Positions 46,818-55,952 are shown, counted from the stretch's first letter. The stretch: 64,000 bases of DNA from Myroides sp. WP-1 (GCF_014145635.1 NZ_JACHTC010000002.1:310001-374000); one strand, 5' to 3'. The notes: a model not told the origin generated them from the letters alone. Numbers and translations are program-made.

Positions 46818-49001
46818 ATGGAAGTGCAACAATTTTATTATGACAACAAAATTGTAAAGAAATTCCTTTACGCATCGATCTTTTTTGGTGCAGTAGGGAT
46901 GCTTGTAGGATTGCTATTAGCGGTAATGTTTATATTTCCTAACTTAACCGATGGGATTCCTTGGTTGAGTTACGGAAGACTACGTCCGCTACATACGAAT
47001 GCAGTTATTTTTGCTTTCGTTGGAAATGCAATTTTTGCAGGGGTTTACTATTCTTTACAACGTTTGTGTAAGTCGAGAATGTACAGTGATGTTTTGAGTA
47101 ACATTCACTTTTATGGATGGCAAACAATTATTGCTGCTGCAGCAATCACCTTGCCTCTAGGTTTTACTACTTCAAAAGAGTATGCTGAATTAGAATGGCC
47201 AATTGATATCGCTATTGCGGTAATCTGGGTTACTTTTGGTATCAACATGATTATGACGATTATTAATCGTAGAGAGCGTCATATTTACGTTGCGATCTGG
47301 TTCTATTTAGCAACTTTCGTTACAGTAGCAGTATTACACATTTTTAACTCGTTAGAGTTACCAGTACACGGATTGAAATCATATTCAGTGTATGCAGGGG
47401 TTCAAGATGCATTAGTGCAGTGGTGGTACGGACATAACGCCGTGGCCTTCTTCTTGACAACGCCATTTTTAGGATTGATGTACTACTTCTTGCCAAAAGC
47501 AGCAAATAGACCGGTATATTCATATCGTCTATCTATTATCCACTTTTGGTCTTTAATTTTCTTATACATTTGGGCTGGACCGCACCACTTATTATATTCA
47601 GCTTTACCTGAATGGGCACAAAACTTAGGAGTTGTATTCTCTGTAATGTTGATTGCTCCATCTTGGGGAGGTATGATTAACGGACTTCTTACATTACGTG
47701 GAGTTTGGGATAAGGTTAGAGTTGATCCTGTTTTGAAATTCTTCGTTGTAGGTATTACAGGATACGGAATGGCGACGTTTGAAGGGCCAATGTTGTCTTT
47801 GAAAAACGTAAACGCTATTGCTCACTATACAGACTGGATCGTTGCTCACGTTCACGTAGGTGCTTTAGCATGGAACGGATTTATGACGTTTGGTATGGTG
47901 TATTGGTTAATCCCTAGAATGACAAAAACAGAATTGTATTCTAAAACACTAGCGAATTTCCACTTCTGGATTGGTACATTAGGTATTATCCTTTATACAA
48001 TTCCTTTATATGTAGCTGGATTCTCTCAACACTTAATGTGGAAAGATTTCGATCCGTCAGGAACATTAAAATATGGTAACTTCCTTGAAACAGTAACAGC
48101 GATCATGCCAATGTATGTGATGCGTGCAATTGGAGGTTCGTTCTACTTAATCGGATTATTCGTATTGATCTTCTTAGTATACAAAACAGTAAGAGCTGGT
48201 AAACCAGTAGAAGATGAATTGGCAGAAGCACCAGAATTAAAAAGAATTTCTGCTTCTCGTTTAAGAGGAGAAGCTTGGCATACTTGGTTAGAAAGAAGAC
48301 CAATTCAGTTTACAATCCTTACTACAGTTGCTATTTTAATTGGAGGTATTGTACAGATTATCCCAACGATTTTTGTGAAATCTAATATTCCTACCATTAC
48401 AAGTGTAAAACCATATACACCATTAGAATTAGAAGGTAGAGACTTGTATATCCGTGAAGGATGTGTGGGATGTCACTCTCAAATGATTAGACCATTCCGT
48501 TCTGAAGTTGAGCGTTATGGAGAGTATTCAAAATCAGGAGAGTATGTATACGATCACCCGTTCTTATGGGGGTCTAAACGTACAGGACCAGATTTAATGC
48601 GCTTAGGACAGAAATATTCTGATAACTGGCATTTTAACCACATGTTTAATCCACAATCAACATCTCCGGGATCTATCATGCCAGGATATAAATGGTTGTT
48701 CGATAATAAACAAGCGGATTTCTCTAATATCGAGAAGAAAATGAGCGTGATGAGAACGTTAGGTGTTCCTTATACAGATGAAGATATTGCTAATGCAAGA
48801 CAATCTATCAAAGAACAAGGAGATCAAATTGCGTTAAACTTACAAACTGATCCAGATTATACAGAATCTTATTTAGCAAGTGAAAAAGCTGCTAAAGAAA
48901 ATGGACAAGAGTTCGTTCCGATGAGCGAGCGTGAGATTGTAGCGATGATTGCCTACTTACAACGTTTAGGTACAGACATCAAAAATAGAGTTGAGGAATA
49001 A
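46818..49001 (+). CDS. ccoNO: Fused cbb3 oxidase subunits CcoN and CcoO
   Basis: A 727-residue fusion of the catalytic heme-copper subunit (about residues 1-470, twelve helices) and the monoheme cytochrome c subunit (about 520-725). CcoN features include the histidine-rich GHNAVAFFLT, GPHHLLYSALP and HVHVGALAWNGF segments. CcoO has the heme c motif CVGCHSQMIRP and the axial methionine region GSIMPGY. It reduces O2 at low levels and pumps protons. The fused form is common in Bacteroidota. Confidence 0.95.
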   Translation: MEVQQFYYDNKIVKKFLYASIFFGAVGMLVGLLLAVMFIFPNLTDGIPWLSYGRLRPLHTNAVIFAFVGNAIFAGVYYSLQRLCKSRMYSDVLSNIHFYGWQTIIAAAAITLPLGFTTSKEYAELEWPIDIAIAVIWVTFGINMIMTIINRRERHIYVAIWFYLATFVTVAVLHIFNSLELPVHGLKSYSVYAGVQDALVQWWYGHNAVAFFLTTPFLGLMYYFLPKAANRPVYSYRLSIIHFWSLIFLYIWAGPHHLLYSALPEWAQNLGVVFSVMLIAPSWGGMINGLLTLRGVWDKVRVDPVLKFFVVGITGYGMATFEGPMLSLKNVNAIAHYTDWIVAHVHVGALAWNGFMTFGMVYWLIPRMTKTELYSKTLANFHFWIGTLGIILYTIPLYVAGFSQHLMWKDFDPSGTLKYGNFLETVTAIMPMYVMRAIGGSFYLIGLFVLIFLVYKTVRAGKPVEDELAEAPELKRISASRLRGEAWHTWLERRPIQFTILTTVAILIGGIVQIIPTIFVKSNIPTITSVKPYTPLELEGRDLYIREGCVGCHSQMIRPFRSEVERYGEYSKSGEYVYDHPFLWGSKRTGPDLMRLGQKYSDNWHFNHMFNPQSTSPGSIMPGYKWLFDNKQADFSNIEKKMSVMRTLGVPYTDEDIANARQSIKEQGDQIALNLQTDPDYTESYLASEKAAKENGQEFVPMSEREIVAMIAYLQRLGTDIKNRVEE

Positions 49002-49018
49002 TAAAAAGATGATACATT

Positions 49019-49225
49019 ATGTTGAAATTTATTAAGCATACAATGGAAACAATAGGTGGAATAGAAATATACCCTATTATCTCATTGCTGATATTCTTTA
49101 CCTTTTTTGTTGGCCTATTCGTATGGGTGTTTACCTACAAAAAGGAGACGATCGAAGAATTGAGCAATATGCCATTTCTAGATGATGAAAAGCACAATGT
49201 TGATCCTAATTCAGAAAAATTATGA
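49019..49225 (+). CDS. ccoQ: CcoQ-like small subunit
   Basis: A 68-residue protein with one membrane helix (about residues 18-42, IYPIISLLIFFTFFVGLFVWVF) and a charged tail. It sits between ccoNO and ccoP, where CcoQ stabilises the oxidase. Its last codons overlap the ccoP start by 4 bases (ATGA). Confidence 0.82.
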   Translation: MLKFIKHTMETIGGIEIYPIISLLIFFTFFVGLFVWVFTYKKETIEELSNMPFLDDEKHNVDPNSEKL

Positions 49226-50199
49226 AAAAGTATTTTCCAGTATATGTAAGAGTTCCATTACTATTCTTGCTATTTTACGTACTAGTAGAATGGGTAGCAG
49301 GCGGAACAGCGCAAAGACCTGCTTTTGTAGATCATCCTGCAGTGCTTATTTTGTTGGGATTGTTTTTATTCGCTTTAATAGCTGTAGAAATCGTTGCTTC
49401 GGCAACCAATAGAGTACTCAGACGATTAATGACACCGGAAGAAATCGCTGCGAAAGAAGCGTTAGACAACCTTTCATTTGCTGATCGTCCATGGGTGAAG
49501 AAAATGATGCAAAAGATGACTCGTGCTAAAGAAATTAGCGATGAAAAAGAGTTGTTAATGGATCACGATTATGATGGTATTAAAGAGTTAGATAACGAAT
49601 TACCACCTTGGTGGGTTGGATTATTCTACGTTACTGTTATATTCTCTGTAGTTTACTTATTGAGATTCCACGTATTTGGAGGCGACAACCAAATTGTAGA
49701 ATACGAAAAAGCAATGGCTATTGCGAAAGAACAAATCGAAGAGTACAAAAAAACTGCTGCAGATTTAATCTCAGCTGATGATGCACAATACTTAACAGAT
49801 GAAAGTTCGTTAGCCGCTGGTAAGAAGATTTTCGACATGAACTGTGTAGCTTGTCACCAAGCTGATGGTGGTGGAGGAATCGGACCAAACTTAACAGATG
49901 ATCATTGGATTTTAGGTGGTGGAATGAAAAATGTTTTCCATACAATTTCTGAAGGGGGTAGACCTGGTAAAGGAATGGTAGATTGGAAAAAAACATTGAA
50001 ACCTTCTGAAATTGAAAAAGTAGCATCTTATGTTATTTCTTTAAATGGTACAATTCCTGCAAGCCCGAAAGAAGCTGAAGGAGATATCATTTGGTCTAAA
50101 GCGGAGTTAGAAGCACCTGCTGACGGTGCTGCTGAAGAAGCAAAACCGGAAACTGCTGAAACTCCAGCTGCTGATGAAGCTGAACCTGCTCAGGAGTAA
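49222..50199 (+). CDS. ccoP: cbb3 oxidase cytochrome c subunit CcoP (single heme)
   Basis: A 325-residue subunit with an extended N-terminal membrane part (two helices before residue 75), another helix at about 135-155, and one c-type heme site, CVACHQ (about residue 213). Classic CcoP has two heme motifs; only one CxxCH is present here. The tail after residue 290 is rich in alanine, proline and glutamate. It passes electrons to CcoNO. Confidence 0.9.
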   Translation: MKKYFPVYVRVPLLFLLFYVLVEWVAGGTAQRPAFVDHPAVLILLGLFLFALIAVEIVASATNRVLRRLMTPEEIAAKEALDNLSFADRPWVKKMMQKMTRAKEISDEKELLMDHDYDGIKELDNELPPWWVGLFYVTVIFSVVYLLRFHVFGGDNQIVEYEKAMAIAKEQIEEYKKTAADLISADDAQYLTDESSLAAGKKIFDMNCVACHQADGGGGIGPNLTDDHWILGGGMKNVFHTISEGGRPGKGMVDWKKTLKPSEIEKVASYVISLNGTIPASPKEAEGDIIWSKAELEAPADGAAEEAKPETAETPAADEAEPAQE

Positions 50200-50235
50200 C
50201 CCTAGATCAAACAAAAAAAACTAATAAACACATAA

Positions 50236-50276
50236 AAAAGGAGTTGAGTGAGTATTATACAGGCTCAACTCCTTTT
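50236..50276 (+). terminator. Hairpin between ccoP and ccoG
   Basis: A perfect 13-bp stem AAAAGGAGTTGAG/CTCAACTCCTTTT with a weak T run. It may limit read-through into the accessory genes. Confidence 0.65.
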
Positions 50277-50295
50277 ATAAAAAACACACAAGGCT

Positions 50296-51717
50296 ATGGA
50301 AAATGGAAATAATGAGAGTTTTAGAGACTCGATAAGTACCATTGACAAAGATGGTAAAAGAGCATGGATTTATCCTAAAAAGCCGTCTGGCCCATTTTAC
50401 AACAAGCGAAAAATAGTTAGTTATCTCTTACTAGCTTTTTTATTAGCAGCCCCTTTCATTAAAATAAACGGAAATCAGTTGTTGCTATTTAATGTAATTG
50501 ATCGAAAATTCAACATTTTTAGCTTCCCTTTTTGGCCACAAGATTTTTATCTGGTCGTAATTTCAATGATTATCGGTGTTGTTTTTGTAACCTTATTTAC
50601 GGTTTCCTTTGGTCGTATTTTTTGTGGTTGGATATGTCCGCAGACTATTTTTATGGAAATGGTGTTCAGACGTATCGAATACTGGATCGACGGTGATAGA
50701 GGTGCTCAAATGAGATTAGACAAACAACCTTGGAATGCAGAGAAAATACGCAAGAGACTTTTGAAGTGGTTCATTTTCTTTGTGATATCTTTTATTATTG
50801 CCAACGTTTTTCTATCCTATATTATTGGAAGTGACGCAGTGCTCTTGATGATTGAAGATGGTCCGTTTGTACATATGGGTAATTTTATTGGACTGGTTAT
50901 TTTTACTGGTGCTTTCTATTTTGTATTTACTTGGTTTAGAGAGCAAGTATGTGTAATCGCTTGTCCTTATGGCCGCCTACAAGGGGTTTTACTCGATGAT
51001 AAATCTATTATTGTAGCGTATGATCATGTACGTGGTGAAAGCACAAACGGAAGAGCTAAGCTGAAAAAAGGCATGGACAGACAAGCGGAAGGAATCGGTG
51101 ATTGTATCGATTGTAAACAATGTGTCAACGTTTGTCCGACAGGTATCGATATCCGAAATGGAACACAGTTAGAATGTGTAAACTGTACTGCTTGTATTGA
51201 TGAATGTGATTTCGTTATGGAAAAAGCAGGGTTTCCTAAAGGGCTAATTCGCTATGCTTCTGAATCAGAAATTGTAGAAAATAAACGCTATAAATTTACA
51301 CCTCGTCAAAAAGGATATACTATTGTACTGTCTATTTTAGTGCTGTTGTTAGTCGGACTTCTGTTTTTAAGAATGGATGTTGAAGCTAGAGTATTGCGCG
51401 TTGCTGGTAAAACGTTTGAACACAAAGGAGCTAATATCTCTAACGTGTATACCTTTAAGATCATGAATAAAACGATGAAAGACTATGACAACCTTACCTT
51501 TAAAGTGAAAAAACCGGAAGGTGCACAAGTACAAATGGTTGGAAAAGACGTCATCGAAGTGAAAAAAGAAAACTATAGCGAAGGAGTGCTGTTTATCGAA
51601 ATTCCTCAAAAAGAACTCGATGGGTATAGCACTAAGGTAACTATTGAAGTATATGATGGAGATCGTTTAATCCAAACAACCAAAACCAACTTCTTAGGCC
51701 CTCGCTTATTGAATTAA
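50296..51717 (+). CDS. ccoG: cbb3 oxidase maturation protein CcoG (RdxA/FixG)
   Basis: A 473-residue membrane iron-sulfur protein that reduces copper during cbb3 oxidase assembly. It has several helices, a Cys pair in FCGWICPQTIFME, a CVIACPYGRLQG site, and a double [4Fe-4S] ferredoxin-like part CIDCKQCVNVCPTGID and CVNCTACIDECD (about residues 270-310). The C-terminal Ig-like domain (FixG-C) follows a last helix. fixH follows by 20 bases. Confidence 0.93.
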   Translation: MENGNNESFRDSISTIDKDGKRAWIYPKKPSGPFYNKRKIVSYLLLAFLLAAPFIKINGNQLLLFNVIDRKFNIFSFPFWPQDFYLVVISMIIGVVFVTLFTVSFGRIFCGWICPQTIFMEMVFRRIEYWIDGDRGAQMRLDKQPWNAEKIRKRLLKWFIFFVISFIIANVFLSYIIGSDAVLLMIEDGPFVHMGNFIGLVIFTGAFYFVFTWFREQVCVIACPYGRLQGVLLDDKSIIVAYDHVRGESTNGRAKLKKGMDRQAEGIGDCIDCKQCVNVCPTGIDIRNGTQLECVNCTACIDECDFVMEKAGFPKGLIRYASESEIVENKRYKFTPRQKGYTIVLSILVLLLVGLLFLRMDVEARVLRVAGKTFEHKGANISNVYTFKIMNKTMKDYDNLTFKVKKPEGAQVQMVGKDVIEVKKENYSEGVLFIEIPQKELDGYSTKVTIEVYDGDRLIQTTKTNFLGPRLLN

Positions 51718-51737
51718 AAATTAAAAAATAGTTAGGT

Positions 51738-52187
51738 ATGAAATTTAATTTTGGAACAGGTATCGTAATTGCTATTGGGCTATTTATGATATTCATTTTA
51801 CAATATGTAATTCGAGTACAAGTTGATTCGAAGTATGACAATCAACTGGTGACAGAAAATTATTATCAACAAGAAGTTGAAGTGGATTCCCGTCGTGAGA
51901 GAGAAATGGAAGCACTAAAACTCGAAGAACAAGTTACAATATACAGTACAACTGATGGAATTAAAATAACTTTTCCTGAAAGTTTTGACTATAACAAAAT
52001 ACATGGAAAAATATTCCTATACAGACCGTCTAACCAGCAATTAGACTTTGATACTCTCATATCATTGTCTTCTTCCAATTTGCTCATACCTAACACAAAT
52101 CTGGTAGACGGTCGTTGGGATATTGTGGTTGAATGGAACTATAACGATGTATCGTATAGAAATGTAAAAAAAATAACAATTAAGTAA
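51738..52187 (+). CDS. fixH: FixH family protein
   Basis: A 149-residue membrane protein with one N-terminal helix (about residues 6-28) and a periplasmic beta-rich domain. Its FGTGIVIAIGLFMIFILQYV start and DSKYDNQLVTENYYQQE segment are typical of FixH in cbb3 clusters. It aids oxidase assembly in an ill-defined way, maybe with CcoI and CcoG. The next gene begins 5 bases later. Confidence 0.85.
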   Translation: MKFNFGTGIVIAIGLFMIFILQYVIRVQVDSKYDNQLVTENYYQQEVEVDSRREREMEALKLEEQVTIYSTTDGIKITFPESFDYNKIHGKIFLYRPSNQQLDFDTLISLSSSNLLIPNTNLVDGRWDIVVEWNYNDVSYRNVKKITIK

Positions 52188-52192
52188 GAGTA

Positions 52193-52888
52193 TTGATTTC
52201 GGCACTTATTTTTGGCTTAGTAAGCAGTCTGCATTGTATTGGAATGTGTGGACCGATTGCGTTGATGTTGCCAATTAGCCAAAACAATCCAGTTTTAAAA
52301 ATTAGGCAGATGTTCACCTATCACATAGGTAGGATATCTGCCTATTCTTTATTAGGCTTTGTTTTTGGCCTGTTTGGCAAAGGTCTGTATCTGGCTGGTT
52401 TTCAGCAACAATTGTCAATTGTAGTAGGTATTATTATGATTGTATTGGCGCTCATACCCACCAATCGAATTGGAAATTTTAACCTTTTAAAACCGCTGTA
52501 TCGCTTTGTAAATTGGATTAAATCTTCCTTAGGAAAACAGTTTAAAAAGAAATCACCAAATGCCTTGTTCTTCATCGGTTTCTTTAATGGGTTTTTACCT
52601 TGTGGAATGGTATATGTCGCTTTGTTTGGTGCTTTAGCAACACAAGATGTACTTCTGGGAATGGCATATATGGCTTTGTTTGGCCTAGGGACAATTCCCT
52701 TGATGAGCTTAGTTATTTATTTTAAAAATCTTTTTTCTGACTCGTTTAGAAGAGGAGTGATGAAGTACTATCCCGTTGTCATTGTGCTTATTGGTATGCT
52801 TTTTATCATTAGAGGATTGGGATTAAATATTCCTTATCTCTCACCAGATACATTAAATCTATTTGTTCGAGGAGAAGCAATGTGTTAA
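52193..52888 (+). CDS. SafE/UreH-like membrane protein of cbb3 cluster
   Basis: A 231-residue protein of about six helices from the sulfite exporter TauE/SafE (UreH-domain) group. It has the start SLHCIGMCGPIALMLP with conserved cysteines and GFLPCGMVYVALFGA. It lies last in cbb3 clusters of many Bacteroidota and is believed to help cytochrome or copper handling; its exact role is not known. The start is TTG at 52193, 5 bases after fixH; no ATG is available upstream. Confidence 0.82.
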   Translation: MISALIFGLVSSLHCIGMCGPIALMLPISQNNPVLKIRQMFTYHIGRISAYSLLGFVFGLFGKGLYLAGFQQQLSIVVGIIMIVLALIPTNRIGNFNLLKPLYRFVNWIKSSLGKQFKKKSPNALFFIGFFNGFLPCGMVYVALFGALATQDVLLGMAYMALFGLGTIPLMSLVIYFKNLFSDSFRRGVMKYYPVVIVLIGMLFIIRGLGLNIPYLSPDTLNLFVRGEAMC

Positions 52889-53372
52889 AAAATACTTAAT
52901 TATGTGACTTTTGATTGCCTCTCTTGTCTAAAGGATAGAACAGCGATAAAGTAAGATTGTTATTAGCTATGAAAAAGATTACTAGTTGTTGTTCAAATGC
53001 TATAGAAAAAGAAAAGAAAAAAAAGGAAAGACATAGTCTTTCCTTTTTTTTTGTACCTGACTGAGTAGAGTCTATCTAATTGTCTTTTTTATATGTGACT
53101 ACTTTGTGTTCACAAATTTCAATTTTCAGTGTTTTATCATAAATTTTTACATTATTTGTTTGTTTTACTGGTGTTTTTGGTGTTAATATTTTGTTTTAAT
53201 GCTTGAGTTGTATTTGTAATTATGAGGTGTTTGTTTTTATTTAGTACAATTGTTGTTTTCTATATTGTTTTTTTGTTATAAAAATGACGTATTTGTAAAA
53301 ACAGTGCAATGTTTTTTGGATAAAGTAATATTTCTTAAATTCACAGTAGAAAAAAATTAAAATTTGTTGTTT
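52889..53372. other. Intergenic region with terminator and T/G-rich stretch
   Basis: 484 bases without a supported gene. A hairpin terminator sits at 53017-53052. From about 53085 to 53300 the plus strand is strongly T- and G-rich and poor in C. A 31-codon frame at 52969 runs through the terminator and is doubted. Confidence 0.5.
53017..53052 (+). terminator. Terminator ending the cbb3 cluster
   Basis: GGAAAGAC/GTCTTTCC stem with ATA loop, an A run before and about nine T after. Confidence 0.85.
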
Positions 53373-53771
53373 ATGAAAGCAAAAGTACAGTATAACGATT
53401 TTAAAGGTACTGTAGCTGCGGATATATCAGATATGATCGCAGTTAACAAAGGAAATTACATCAGCAGTATTGGGGAGTACTTCGGTGTAGATCAAGAGCG
53501 TTTTAAGGTTGTAGGGGTTTCTCTACAGGGAATTCAAGATTTTGAATTGACCATGCTTTGTGTTGACAAAGTAAAAAGTACACCTTTTAAAGAGCATTTA
53601 GTAAAAATGCAATTTGATCTTGATGCAGAAGGACAAAAACGAATGTTAGGATTGTTGTTCAAACGATTAAACGTTGTTTTATTTGATTCGGGTGAAGAAG
53701 ATTACGAAAATGACAACTACGATGAAGTTGTTAATTATGCAGATCACCATGAAAAAGAAGATCTAGAGTAA
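53373..53771 (+). CDS. Conserved hypothetical protein with acidic tail
   Basis: A 132-residue soluble protein starting MKAKVQYNDFKGTVAADISD; an upstream TTG (53364) would only add three residues. It has an alpha/beta-looking core with a conserved-looking FKVVGVSLQGIQDFELTMLC, and the last thirty residues are mostly Asp, Glu and Asn. I do not recognise a family. It is monocistronic with a terminator. Confidence 0.7.
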   Translation: MKAKVQYNDFKGTVAADISDMIAVNKGNYISSIGEYFGVDQERFKVVGVSLQGIQDFELTMLCVDKVKSTPFKEHLVKMQFDLDAEGQKRMLGLLFKRLNVVLFDSGEEDYENDNYDEVVNYADHHEKEDLE

Positions 53772-53789
53772 AAAAATTAAATGGAATAA

Positions 53790-53823
53790 GAAGTTCTCGA
53801 TGAAAATCGGGGACTTTTTTTTG
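53790..53823 (+). terminator. Terminator after 53373 gene
   Basis: An 11-bp imperfect stem with a wobble pair (53792-53802 with 53806-53816) and a run of T. Confidence 0.75.
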
Positions 53824-53913
53824 GTTACGAGTGAACGGTTGTGAGTGAACAGTTAGGGGATAGGAGTGAGTAATACAATTTTCTGGAATAAGATAAAAAT
53901 CGTTTTTTAGGTG

Positions 53914-54085
53914 CTCAACGCCTCACCATCTCAACGCCTCATCATCTCAACGCCTCACCATCTCAACGCCTCATCATTTCAACGCGTCAACATCTCATCA
54001 TCTCAACGCCTCAACGCCTCATCATCTCAACGCCTCATCATCTCAACGCCTCATCATCTCAACGCCTCAACGCCTCACCATCATC
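53914..54085 (-). repeat. TGAGGCGTTGAG tandem array (opposite orientation)
   Basis: On the plus strand the unit CTCAACGCCTCA alternates with 4-base spacers such as TCAT or CCAT, about eleven times. Read on the minus strand it is TGAGGCGTTGAG, the same as the array at 34010-34105. It lies directly after the stop codon of the minus-strand lipoprotein gene at 54091. Confidence 0.88.
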
Positions 54086-54090
54086 AAAAA

Positions 54091-54537
54091 CTAATAATTG
54101 TCTTTTCTCCAAATAGCTACATCAGCTAGAATTTTTTCTGTATCAGGATGAACTTCTTCCAGGTAGTTTTCAGTATAAAGCGTATAAGTAGCTTTGTCCA
54201 AACGCAATTTCACTTGATTATTGTTAATGACACGTACTGAAATTTGTTTTGAAGAATCGACAAACAGTTGATGTCTCTTTGAAGTTTGGTCTTCTTCTAA
54301 CGTTAGGAAAATAGGAGTTTGTGTGCCATTTAGTTTACTGTCTTGTTGATACACCAATGTAGCTTTACCATCTTTATAGGTAAAATAATAATTCTTGAAC
54401 AGGAGAGTTTTTGCTGTAAAAACTTTTGTTTTGCTTTTATCTAAAGTATAAGGCGAAGAAACTATGGTTTCCGTAGTTTGACAACTCTGCACAAGAGGCG
54501 ACAAGGCTAGTATAGTAAGAAGAAATAGTTTTTTCAT
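54091..54537 (-). CDS. Hypothetical lipoprotein
   Basis: A 148-residue protein with a signal ending LVQSC, so a lipoprotein. The rest is a soluble, beta-rich domain (YYFTYKDGKATLVYQQD). I do not recognise a family. The tandem repeat array begins 5 bases beyond its stop. Confidence 0.7.
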   Translation of the reverse strand: MKKLFLLTILALSPLVQSCQTTETIVSSPYTLDKSKTKVFTAKTLLFKNYYFTYKDGKATLVYQQDSKLNGTQTPIFLTLEEDQTSKRHQLFVDSSKQISVRVINNNQVKLRLDKATYTLYTENYLEEVHPDTEKILADVAIWRKDNY

Positions 54538-54700
54538 AAGCTTGATTCGTGTAATTCAATAAGACCAAAATAAGATAATAATTCAACAAAACAAAATAAT
54601 ATTTAAATAATATTGGTTTTTCTATGCTTTTTAGTTCAAAAGTAATAGTATTTGAGTGTTAATAAGTGATTATTTTTAAAACTTAATTGTCAAAATGAAG

Positions 54701-54712
54701 TGATAATTATCA
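54701..54712 (+). promoter_or_regulatory. Fnr-type site upstream of cytochrome c peroxidase gene
   Basis: TGATAATTATCA is a perfect 12-base palindrome and fits TGAT-N4-ATCA. Its centre is 33 bases before a TAATTTAA box at 54736-54743, exactly the spacing at ccoS. Confidence 0.65.
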
Positions 54713-54769
54713 GTGTTTAAGAAAAAAATTGGCTGTAATTTAATACTAGAATTAAAAGTAGTGTGAATT

Positions 54770-55798
54770 ATGATTAAAAAACTGATTTTAGTTGCCGTAT
54801 TAGTTTCATTGGTAGGGTGTAAGCAGGATAAGTCAAATGCCTTTGAGTTTGTACAAAAAGACGATGGTGGGTTGTTTACCCAAGCAAAAACTTTTTTTCA
54901 GCCCATTTCTTCAGTAGATCTTCCTGAAATAGATTCAGCTAAAGTGGATTTAGGGAAGTATTTATACTTCGATACGCGTTTGTCTAAAGAAGGCAATATA
55001 AGCTGTAATTCTTGCCATAATCTGAATACTTATGGAGTTGATAATCTCGCTTTTTCTCCTGGTGATGATGGTTCGTTAGGAGGGAGAAATTCACCTACCG
55101 TTTTTCATGCAGCCTTGCACAGTATGCAGTTTTGGGATGGTCGTGCTAAAGATGTGGAAGAACAAGCAGGAGGACCAATCCTAAATCCGGTTGAACACAA
55201 TATCAAAAATGAAAAAGAACTAGAAGACCGCTTGCGTCAAGTTGAGCTGTATAAAGAAAAATTTGCAGCTGTTTACCCAACCGATAAACAACCTATAACG
55301 TTCAAAAATATCACTAATGCCATTGGTGCTTTTGAGCGTACATTAATGCCAGCGAGTCGTTTTGATCAATATTTAGAAGGAGATAGAGAGGCGCTGTCTG
55401 CACAAGAACAAAAAGGACTAGAAGCTTTTATGGCTGTTGGTTGTACGACATGTCACAGTGGGGTAGCTATGGGAGGTCAAATGTTTCAGAAATTTGGACT
55501 CTATGGAGATTACTGGGTAGCTACAAAGTCTGAAAAAGTAGATAAAGGTTTGGCTGATTTGAGTAAAAAAGAAACGGAAAACTATTTCTTTAAAGTACCT
55601 GGTTTGAGAAATATTGTACATACTGGACCTTATTTTCACGATGGATCTGTTAGTGATTTGAAAGAAGCAGTAAAAATTATGGCTGATCTTCAAACCAATA
55701 TAACCTTGACAAAAGAACAGTTAGATGATATTGTTGCTTTTTTAGGCAGTTTATCTAGCGATATCCCTGCAGAAGTTAAAAAATCACCCTTTGAATAA
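54770..55798 (+). CDS. Diheme cytochrome c peroxidase lipoprotein
   Basis: A 342-residue lipoprotein (C17 after SLVGC) of the CCP/MauG family that reduces hydrogen peroxide in the periplasm using cytochrome electrons. Two heme c sites, CNSCH (about residue 83) and CTTCH (about residue 228), define the two domains. GGRNSPTVFHAALH and NIVHTGPYFHDGSVSDL are family signatures. The Fnr-type site upstream suggests induction under low oxygen. Confidence 0.93.
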   Translation: MIKKLILVAVLVSLVGCKQDKSNAFEFVQKDDGGLFTQAKTFFQPISSVDLPEIDSAKVDLGKYLYFDTRLSKEGNISCNSCHNLNTYGVDNLAFSPGDDGSLGGRNSPTVFHAALHSMQFWDGRAKDVEEQAGGPILNPVEHNIKNEKELEDRLRQVELYKEKFAAVYPTDKQPITFKNITNAIGAFERTLMPASRFDQYLEGDREALSAQEQKGLEAFMAVGCTTCHSGVAMGGQMFQKFGLYGDYWVATKSEKVDKGLADLSKKETENYFFKVPGLRNIVHTGPYFHDGSVSDLKEAVKIMADLQTNITLTKEQLDDIVAFLGSLSSDIPAEVKKSPFE

Positions 55799-55830
55799 GT
55801 GTTTCTTATCAAAGTTTGTTTGTATATGTT

Positions 55831-55870
55831 GACAAAAGCTATTCTTCTTTGAGTAGCTTTTGTTTTTTTT
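55831..55870 (+). terminator. Terminator after peroxidase gene
   Basis: A 13-bp stem (55832-55844 with 55851-55863) containing one wobble pair, with T run. Confidence 0.78.
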
Positions 55871-55952
55871 CAATTAGTGCGAAGAGAGCTGTTTCAGAGG
55901 AGCTTATTTCATGCAAATAGTGAGCTACTAAAAGTTAACTACTCAAATTATA

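Noticed and set aside
52969..53064. 31-codon frame MKKITSCC...
   Set aside because: Runs through the terminator hairpin and T tract, so its second half is dictated by the terminator sequence.
53914..54085. Possible CRISPR array
   Set aside because: Units are 12 bases with spacers of 4 or fewer bases that are themselves repetitive; no unique spacers and no cas genes.
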